This document shows positions 16,228 through 21,405 of a stretch of DNA of 21,405 bases, one piece after another (position 1 is the stretch's first letter; the number at the start of each line of letters is the position of its first letter). Under the pieces are notes generated by a model. The model was not told the origin of the DNA and searched no databases. It worked only from the letters and a program-made list of their open reading frames with translations. This DNA comes from Lachnospiraceae bacterium. GTDB taxonomy: Bacteria; Bacillota; Clostridia; Lachnospirales; Lachnospiraceae. Both the position numbers and the translations under genes were made by a program. Location: contig JAAVYC010000155.1 in assembly GCA_022790905.1 (NCBI GenBank), forward strand, positions 1 through 21,405, in the 5' to 3' direction.

Positions 16228-16883
16228 TGATACCCCATCCCATATACATTAGAAATATATTTGTGTTCTTCACTCTCAATCTTACTCCGCAGTCGGTTGA
16301 TATTCACCGCCAAAGTATGCTTGTCCACAAACTGTCCGTCGCTATCCCACAGGCGTTCTAACAAAATCTCATAGGTCAAAAGCTGTCCCTTGTGGAATAC
16401 AAATTGACGCAGCAAACGAAACTCCGTTGGAGTGAGATTTACTTTTTCTCCGTTCACAGTCACTTTTGCGCACTCAAAATCAACGGTCAGATACTCATCC
16501 TCAAAATCGGGACCGTCCTCTACAACAGAATGCCTTAAAATAATGCCAATTTTTTTCAACAAGATTCTCATCGAAAAAGGTTTCGTCACATAGTCCTCTG
16601 CGCCCAGCTCATACCCTTTTAAGGCGTCCTCTTCTAAGTCTCTCGCTGTCAAAAATAAAAATGGAACACTTTTTTTGTCCTGCACCCATTTACAAAATGA
16701 AAATCCTTCCCCGTCGGGAAGGTTCACATCCAGAATAATAAAATGAATTCTCTCTTTTTTATATGCCTCTTCCGCCTCTTTGATAGAGTGGACAGATACC
16801 GCTTCATAGCCGTCCTTTTCCAATGCATAGCAGATAGCCTTATTTAGCCCATAATCATCCTCTACCACTAATATTCTCTGCAT
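16212..16883 (-). CDS. OmpR/PhoB-family response regulator, module B
   Basis: 223 residues. The receiver domain has D9/D10, phospho-acceptor Asp52 (LDVNLPDGEG), Thr79 and Lys101 (TKPF). The winged helix in the second half shows LTPTEFRLLRQFVFHKG, LLERLW, TLAVNINRLRSKI and GMGYQW. I chose ATG 16883 because AGGAGG lies seven bases upstream; the longer frame back to 16928 would cover the -10 box of the promoter at 16912-16939. It is the first gene of module B and, with the overlapping kinase, probably controls the ABC genes that follow. Confidence 0.94.
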   Translation of the reverse strand: MQRILVVEDDYGLNKAICYALEKDGYEAVSVHSIKEAEEAYKKERIHFIILDVNLPDGEGFSFCKWVQDKKSVPFLFLTARDLEEDALKGYELGAEDYVTKPFSMRILLKKIGIILRHSVVEDGPDFEDEYLTVDFECAKVTVNGEKVNLTPTEFRLLRQFVFHKGQLLTYEILLERLWDSDGQFVDKHTLAVNINRLRSKIESEEHKYISNVYGMGYQWIGS

Positions 16884-16911
16884 ATTTGATCCTCCTGTCT
16901 CTTCTATCATT

Positions 16912-16939
16912 ATTTTAGCAAAAATCAATCTAATGTCTA
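16912..16939 (-). promoter_or_regulatory. Sigma-A-type promoter of module B
   Basis: Minus strand: TAGACA (16934-16939, one mismatch to TTGACA), a 16-base spacer, then TAAAAT (16912-16917) preceded by TGC as an extended -10. It lies about 30 bases upstream of the response regulator ATG at 16883. Confidence 0.6.
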
Positions 16940-16992
16940 TGATAAAACCACAAAAATTAATGGTGTTTTTTATTTATCGGAGCTCCAAATTA

Positions 16993-17014
16993 TGGTATAA
17001 TTTTTGATATCAAA
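16993..17014 (+). promoter_or_regulatory. Extended -10 promoter with start-site palindrome, collagen-like gene
   Basis: TGGTATAAT (16993-17001) is a consensus extended -10. Immediately downstream, covering the predicted start point, is the perfect 12-bp palindrome TTTGATATCAAA (17003-17014), a possible operator. It would give a leader of about 180 nt before the ATG at 17187. The rest of the 16940-17186 gap (AT-rich) shows no gene and no clear structured RNA. A closer promoter for a sporulation sigma factor cannot be excluded. Confidence 0.4.
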
Positions 17015-17186
17015 TCTATGATTAGGAAGTTTTTAGTAAGGCTTTTCAAAAACAAGATTTTAATCAATATTTGCGCAATAAAGCTGAATATTATATAGCA
17101 GCGCTCTTTCCATATTTGGCACAGACAACAATGATACGCATAAGATGAAATACCAATACTATGATGTATCGAGAGGAGTAAACAGA

Positions 17187-17753
17187 ATGAATAACCATCA
17201 TAATAAATTATGTTGTCATTGTTGTTGTCAAGGGCCAACGGGACCGCAGGGAGAACCCGGACCTGTCGGACCAATAGGACCGATGGGACCACAAGGAGAA
17301 CCCGGACCAGGGGTACAAGCGGCCTATTTTAATGCTGTCATGCAAGGCGGCTTCCAGACAATTGCTCCTGAGGAAGCTGTTAATTTTCTACTCGCATTTC
17401 AATCTGGCGATTTTTCGTTTACCCCGAACACGGCAGAAATTACAGTGAACACAGGCGGCATTTATCGAATCGATTATTCCTTATTAATTCGCCCTGCCGC
17501 CGGATCATTAAATGTCGCCTATGCGGTAGCGATTAACGGTCTAGAAAATCCACTGTCATTTTTTGGAACTTACCTTGATGAACTTACTGGCAAGGAACGC
17601 GCTGAACTAACAGGCACGTTCATCACTCCGATTGAGGCCGGATCAACCGTCATACTGCGCAACAAATCTTCTAACGCAGATTATTTGGCAGGAACAGGAG
17701 TTGACAACCAATCCGTCAATCATGCGTCTATCTTACTGCAGCGAATTGCCTGA
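17187..17753 (+). CDS. Collagen-like surface protein with Cys-rich N-terminus and BclA-like C-terminal domain
   Basis: 188 residues. The N-terminus carries His4, His5 and a Cys cluster at 9, 10, 12, 13 and 14. Nine uninterrupted Gly-X-Y triplets follow (16-42; GPTGPQGEPG and similar). The remaining ~145 residues look like a trimerising beta-sandwich of the C1q/TNF or BclA C-terminal type (ITVNTGGIYRIDYSLLI, ending NHASILLQRIA). Such proteins decorate exosporium or cell surfaces in Firmicutes. There is no signal peptide, which fits mother-cell assembly onto spores rather than Sec export, but this is inference. I chose ATG 17187 because GAGAGGAG lies eight bases upstream; the frame extends back to 17145 without such a site. 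Confidence 0.87.
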   Translation: MNNHHNKLCCHCCCQGPTGPQGEPGPVGPIGPMGPQGEPGPGVQAAYFNAVMQGGFQTIAPEEAVNFLLAFQSGDFSFTPNTAEITVNTGGIYRIDYSLLIRPAAGSLNVAYAVAINGLENPLSFFGTYLDELTGKERAELTGTFITPIEAGSTVILRNKSSNADYLAGTGVDNQSVNHASILLQRIA

Positions 17754-17796
17754 TACTTTGATCATGAAATACCAAAAGACAAAAGCCTTTTTTAAT

Positions 17797-17828
17797 TTGT
17801 TTTCCTAATCGAGAGTGAACTATATAAT
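17797..17828 (+). promoter_or_regulatory. Possible promoter of the CAP-domain gene
   Basis: TATATAAT (17821-17828) lies about 26 bases before the ATG at 17854, with TTGTTT (17797-17802) upstream at 18-20 bases spacing. The -10 is good and the -35 weak. The gap from 17754 holds no convincing terminator for the preceding gene, so read-through is also possible. Confidence 0.4.
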
Positions 17829-17853
17829 CTTGATTCGTCAGGAGGAGGAAAAA

Positions 17854-18822
17854 ATGAAAAAATTACCAAAAAAGAATGTTCTTATTTTTGCCTTAATCGC
17901 AAGCATGGTATTTTTACAACCGCAATATACGATTCAGGCAGAAGCCGCTGCTAGAAAAACAGATGTCAGCAAAGCCTCCAAAGGCTGTGAACTTGTCGGC
18001 GTTAAGGGCAGTTACGAGAATGTCGCAAAGAGTACAATTTTAAAACGAATCAATGCGATCCGCAAAGAAGCATGCCAGAAAGGATACATCAATCCGGCTA
18101 CAGGCAAAAAACTCACGATCAAAAATTACGTACCTATCAAATGGTCTTCTGATCTGGAGTGGATTGCACAGATACGGGCAGCCGAAGCTTCCATATATGA
18201 GAGTCATACAAGGCCAAACGGCAAAAGCTGCTTTAGCATTTCGCGCAAAGGTTCACAGAGCTGGGCGGAGAACCTTGCCTGGAACTATTCGGGACTTATG
18301 CAGGGTATTGAACAGTGGTACAGCGAAAAAAATGACTGGGTAAGACAAAATTCAAGTGCCGTTACCGGACATTATACATCTATGATCAATCCAGAATATA
18401 CGTACATTGGATTGGGTTCTTTCCGTCGGACTTCCGGAGGTTTCCAGTCTGTAGCGGCTGAGTTTAGTTTTGTCGACAAAATGAATGAGACAAAATCAAC
18501 TTTAAAGGGAAACAAAACACAAATCATTGAAGTTCGCTCAAAAAATCTGAGCAGCGATAAGATTCAGGCTCCATCCAGTATCAAGATCAAAAAGACAAAA
18601 ACTGTTTATATCGGTAAAAAAATCACATTTCCTGGCATTATGGGAGGTAAAAATGTCACAAACGCCATTTCTCAAAAAAGTGTGAAATGGACTTCCTCTA
18701 ACAAGTCCCGCCTGACAATCAATTCAAAGGGTGTAATCAAAGCCAAGAAAGCCGGTAAAGTTACCATCAAAGCTAAGATTGGTAAAAAAACGATCAAAAA
18801 ATCTATCACCGTAAAGAAATAG
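17854..18822 (+). CDS. Secreted CAP/SCP-domain protein with C-terminal Ig-like (Big2-type) domain
   Basis: 322 residues. A Sec signal peptide (MKKLPKKNVLIFALIAS, cleavage probably after QAEA near 31) leads to a CAP (cysteine-rich secretory protein/PR-1) domain, about 55-205. Its cavity residues appear as His118 (SHTRPNGKS), Glu139 (WAENLAW) and His173 (GHYTSMINPEYTYIGLG). The C-terminal part (about 238-322) is a Lys-rich Ig-like domain of Big2 type: VKWTSSNKSRLTINSKGVIKAKKAGKVTIKA. CAP proteins are extracellular and of varied, mostly unknown, function; Big2-like domains often attach to cell walls or partners. I chose ATG 17854 because CAGGAGGAGG lies seven bases upstream; a GTG at 17815 would run through the promoter. 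Confidence 0.92.
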   Translation: MKKLPKKNVLIFALIASMVFLQPQYTIQAEAAARKTDVSKASKGCELVGVKGSYENVAKSTILKRINAIRKEACQKGYINPATGKKLTIKNYVPIKWSSDLEWIAQIRAAEASIYESHTRPNGKSCFSISRKGSQSWAENLAWNYSGLMQGIEQWYSEKNDWVRQNSSAVTGHYTSMINPEYTYIGLGSFRRTSGGFQSVAAEFSFVDKMNETKSTLKGNKTQIIEVRSKNLSSDKIQAPSSIKIKKTKTVYIGKKITFPGIMGGKNVTNAISQKSVKWTSSNKSRLTINSKGVIKAKKAGKVTIKAKIGKKTIKKSITVKK

Positions 18823-18831
18823 AAAAACAGA

Positions 18832-18892
18832 TAAAAAAACCTCCAAACGGATGTGAAAATCATCACTCCATTCGGAGGTCTTTTTATTTTAT
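18832..18892. terminator. Bidirectional Rho-independent terminator between convergent genes
   Basis: ACCTCC (18839-18844) pairs with GGAGGT (18874-18879). The stem extends inward with two mismatches to an inner GTGA/TCAC pair. An A-run precedes it (18832-18839) and a T-run follows (18880-18892), so it works on both strands. It ends the CAP gene on the plus strand and glycogen phosphorylase on the minus strand. Confidence 0.85.
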
Positions 18893-18897
18893 TGTTA

Positions 18898-21366
18898 TCA
18901 GATATCGCTGATATCCACTGTGACAGGATCTAGATGCCAGATATCATCTACATAATCCTGAATTGTTCTATCAGAGGAGAATTTACCGGCATTTGCAACA
19001 TTTAAAATCGCCATTTTCGCCCATCTCTCCTCATCCTTATATGCTTCCATCACCTTTTTCTGAGCCTCCGCATAAGACCGGAAATCCGCCAAAATAAAGT
19101 AAGTATCCGCATACTGTGTGCTCTGTGTGTTCAACAGAGAGTTATATAGATCACGGAATAACTCCGGATCATTCTGGGAATAGAACCCGTTAATCAGCTG
19201 CATCAGTACCTGTCTGATATCCTGATCGTGATTGAATATATCCATCGGATGATAGTCGCGATATTTCTCATGATTGATAATTTCATCAGAACTCATGCCA
19301 AAAATAAACGCATTTTCTGTTCCAACTTCCTCTACGATCTCCACATTCGCTCCATCCATTGTGCCAAGTGTCGGTGCCCCATTTAACATGAACTTCATAT
19401 TTCCGGTACCAGAGGCTTCCTTACTTGCCGTCGAAATCTGCTCTGATACATCAGCAGCTGCAAAAATCCATTCTGCAAGCGATACCCGGTAGTCCTCTAA
19501 AAATACTACCTTAATTTTTCCATCGATGCTCTTATCGTTGTTGATAATATTTGCTACATTATTGATCAGCTTGATTGTCAGCTTGGCAATTCGATACCCA
19601 GCCGCTGCCTTTGCACCAAAAATAAACGTTCTCGGATAGAAATCCATTTCTGGATGTTCTTTTATCGTATTATAGAGATACATCACGTGAAGAATATTCA
19701 AAAGCTGTCTTTTGTACTCATGAAGTCTCTTTACCTGCACGTCAAAAATAGAACGTGGATTCACTTCTACTCCATTATGCTTACGAATGTATTCTGCCAG
19801 ACGCAATTTATTTTGATATTTAATCTGCATAAATTCCTGCTGCGCCTTTTTATCATCCGCATAAATTTCCAGCCTCTTTAGATGCGGCAGATCTGTGATC
19901 CAATCATCGCCAATTTTGCCACTCACCCAATCTGCAAGCAGAGGATTTCCATGTAAAAGGAAACGGCGCTGTGTAATACCATTTGTCTTATTATTAAATT
20001 TCTGCGGAAACATCTCATAGAAATCTTTCAATTCCTGATTTTTCAAAATCTCTGTGTGAAGCCTTGCCACACCGTTAACAGAATAACCCGCTGCAATCGC
20101 AAGATGTGCCATTTTCACCTGTCCGTCATAAACGATTGCCATTTTCCTCATTTTTTCCTGATTATTCGGATATTTACGCTGAATATCTAAAATAAAACGG
20201 CGGTTAATCTCTTCCACAATCTGGTAAATCCTAGGAAGCAATCTGGAAAAAATCTCAATTGGCCATTTTTCCAAAGCCTCAGCCATAATTGTATGGTTAG
20301 TATATGCACAGGTTTTTGTTGTAATCTCCCATGCCTCATCCCATTCTAGTCCCTCTTCATCTAAGAGATAACGCATCAACTCTGCAACCGTTACCGTCGG
20401 ATGTGTATCGTTCATCTGGAACGTCACTTTTTCCGGAAGCTGATGAATATCCGGATGATTTTTCTTGAAACGTGCAATCGCACGCTGTATACTTGCAGAT
20501 ACGAAGAAATACTGCTGTTTTAAACGAAGTTCTTTTCCGGCAATATGGTTATCATTTGGATAGAGTACCTCCACTAGATTTCTCGCAAGATTTTCTTCCT
20601 CTACCGCTTTGTGATAATCCCCTTTGTCAAAAGAATCCAACTCAAAACAATTCATCGGCTCTGCATCCCAGGTCACCAATGTGTTAACCATATGGTTTCC
20701 ATATCCGACAATCGGCATATCATATGGAATTGCATTGACAGACTGATACCCCTCATGGGTAAATTTCGTTCTTCCATTCTCTCCCGTTTCTGCGCGCACA
20801 TATCCGCCAAATTTTACCTCAAAAGAATATTCCGGTCTGCGCAGTTCAAATGGATATCCGTCTTTTAACCAGTTATCCGGTACTTCCACCTGGAAACCAT
20901 CCCGAATTTTCTGCTTAAACATTCCATAGCGGTAACGGATTCCACATCCATACGCCGCATATCCAAGCGTCGCAAGCGACTCCATAAAACAGGCCGCAAG
21001 TCTTCCGAGTCCGCCGTTTCCAAGCGCCGGATCTGGTTCCTGATCCTCGATAATATCAAGATTCAATCCCATTTCTTCTAATGCCTCTTTTACTTCTTTA
21101 TAGCATTTTAAATTAATCAGGTTATTTCCCAGAGCGCGGCCCATTAAAAATTCCATCGACATATAGTAGACAATCTTTGGATCCTGTTTGTCAAAACTTC
21201 TCTGTGTTGCAAGCCACTGATCAATGATCACATCTTTGATGGCAAGGGACACCGCCTGAAAAATCTCCTGCTGCGAAGCCTCTTTGATTGTCTTTCGATA
21301 CTGATTCTTTACGTTATCCTGTACATCTTTGATAAACTCCTTTTTATTAAAAAGTTCTTTTTCCAT
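18898..21366 (-). CDS. glgP: Glycogen/maltodextrin phosphorylase
   Basis: 822 residues, normal length for a bacterial GT35 phosphorylase. It releases glucose-1-phosphate from alpha-1,4-glucans in the cytoplasm using pyridoxal phosphate. Seen: YYMSMEFLMGRALGNNL (67-83), DPALGNGGLGRLAACFMESLA (112-132), GYGIRYRYG-type segment (140-148), MNDTHPTV (318-325), YTNHTIMAEALEKWP (355-369), NGITQRR (462-468), VQVKRLHEYKRQ (543-554), and the PLP segment EASGTGNMKFMLNGA (650-664) with Lys658. The C-terminus is intact. The ATG at 21366 has AGGAGGAG seven bases upstream. The promoter lies beyond the window edge. No glycogen-metabolism neighbours are visible here. Substrate preference between glycogen and maltodextrin cannot be read from motifs. 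Confidence 0.96.
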   Translation of the reverse strand: MEKELFNKKEFIKDVQDNVKNQYRKTIKEASQQEIFQAVSLAIKDVIIDQWLATQRSFDKQDPKIVYYMSMEFLMGRALGNNLINLKCYKEVKEALEEMGLNLDIIEDQEPDPALGNGGLGRLAACFMESLATLGYAAYGCGIRYRYGMFKQKIRDGFQVEVPDNWLKDGYPFELRRPEYSFEVKFGGYVRAETGENGRTKFTHEGYQSVNAIPYDMPIVGYGNHMVNTLVTWDAEPMNCFELDSFDKGDYHKAVEEENLARNLVEVLYPNDNHIAGKELRLKQQYFFVSASIQRAIARFKKNHPDIHQLPEKVTFQMNDTHPTVTVAELMRYLLDEEGLEWDEAWEITTKTCAYTNHTIMAEALEKWPIEIFSRLLPRIYQIVEEINRRFILDIQRKYPNNQEKMRKMAIVYDGQVKMAHLAIAAGYSVNGVARLHTEILKNQELKDFYEMFPQKFNNKTNGITQRRFLLHGNPLLADWVSGKIGDDWITDLPHLKRLEIYADDKKAQQEFMQIKYQNKLRLAEYIRKHNGVEVNPRSIFDVQVKRLHEYKRQLLNILHVMYLYNTIKEHPEMDFYPRTFIFGAKAAAGYRIAKLTIKLINNVANIINNDKSIDGKIKVVFLEDYRVSLAEWIFAAADVSEQISTASKEASGTGNMKFMLNGAPTLGTMDGANVEIVEEVGTENAFIFGMSSDEIINHEKYRDYHPMDIFNHDQDIRQVLMQLINGFYSQNDPELFRDLYNSLLNTQSTQYADTYFILADFRSYAEAQKKVMEAYKDEERWAKMAILNVANAGKFSSDRTIQDYVDDIWHLDPVTVDISDI

Positions 21367-21405
21367 ATACCTACTCCTCCTGATTTTTTCTGGAATGCTT
21401 CCTAC

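Noticed and set aside
16973..16980. CCGATAAA on the minus strand, resembling a sigma-D -10 box ahead of module B
   Set aside because: No TAAA at the required distance upstream (the bases there read TTAT/ATTA), and a better sigma-A promoter lies nearer the gene.
17105..17150. Possible SigE/SigK promoter (CATAAGAT near 17139) for the collagen-like gene
   Set aside because: The -10 match is partial and no upstream element falls at a standard spacing, so it is not claimed, although sporulation control remains possible.
17754..17805. Terminator after the collagen-like gene (AAAAGCC followed by a T-run)
   Set aside because: The only possible stem has a two-base loop and would not form; no usable hairpin was found.
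1..21405. CRISPR arrays, tRNA or rRNA genes, insertion sequences
   Set aside because: No regularly spaced repeats, tRNA-like folds, rRNA segments, transposase-like products or terminal inverted repeats were seen on either strand.

Overview
The window looks like chromosomal DNA of a low-to-mid GC Gram-positive Clostridia bacterium, most likely Lachnospiraceae. The basis is the codon and base composition, strong AGGAGG-type ribosome binding sites, and the gene families: family-3 amino-acid ABC importer, FtsX-type ABC/two-component modules, an AlaA-type aminotransferase, a Cys-rich collagen-like protein and a CAP/Ig-like secreted protein. A sigma-D (sigma-28) type promoter suggests a motile host. 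This placement is inference from sequence character, not a database result. Nearly everything is on the minus strand, except a gene remnant at the left edge and two surface/secreted-protein genes at 17187-18822.

Layout. (1) 1-238: decayed or cut plus-strand gene end, followed by a plus-oriented hairpin terminator. (2) 452-2696: a three-gene amino-acid importer operon, transcribed binding lipoprotein, then permease, then ATPase, with its own promoter (2728-2755) and terminator (391-440). The binding protein appears to be a natural circular permutant: the half that normally ends the protein comes first and the normal N-terminal half comes last. (3) 2763-3776: an EF-hand-like protein behind a sigma-D-like promoter and a GGA-rich leader containing a terminator-like hairpin. 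(4) 3916-10545 (module A): threonine aldolase, response regulator, histidine kinase, GNAT acetyltransferase, ABC ATPase, FtsX-type permease. (5) 10711-11928: alaA, glutamate-pyruvate aminotransferase. (6) 12037-16883 (module B): a second response regulator, kinase, ABC ATPase and FtsX-type permease set. (7) 17187-17753 collagen-like protein and 17854-18822 CAP-domain protein, both plus strand. (8) 18898-21366 glycogen phosphorylase, convergent with the CAP gene across a bidirectional terminator.

How the genes work together. Modules A and B each pair a kinase with little or no extracellular sensor domain with an ABC transporter whose large permease has two extracellular domains. This is the architecture of envelope-stress or peptide-sensing/detoxification modules of Firmicutes, where the transporter often serves as sensor; the ligand is not readable here. 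Each module has a palindrome in the gap upstream of its ATPase gene, a candidate site for its response regulator.

Most notable observations: the circularly permuted family-3 binding protein (1890-2696), the sigma-D promoter/leader arrangement ahead of the EF-hand gene (3777-3900), and the small Cys-rich collagen-like protein (17187-17753).
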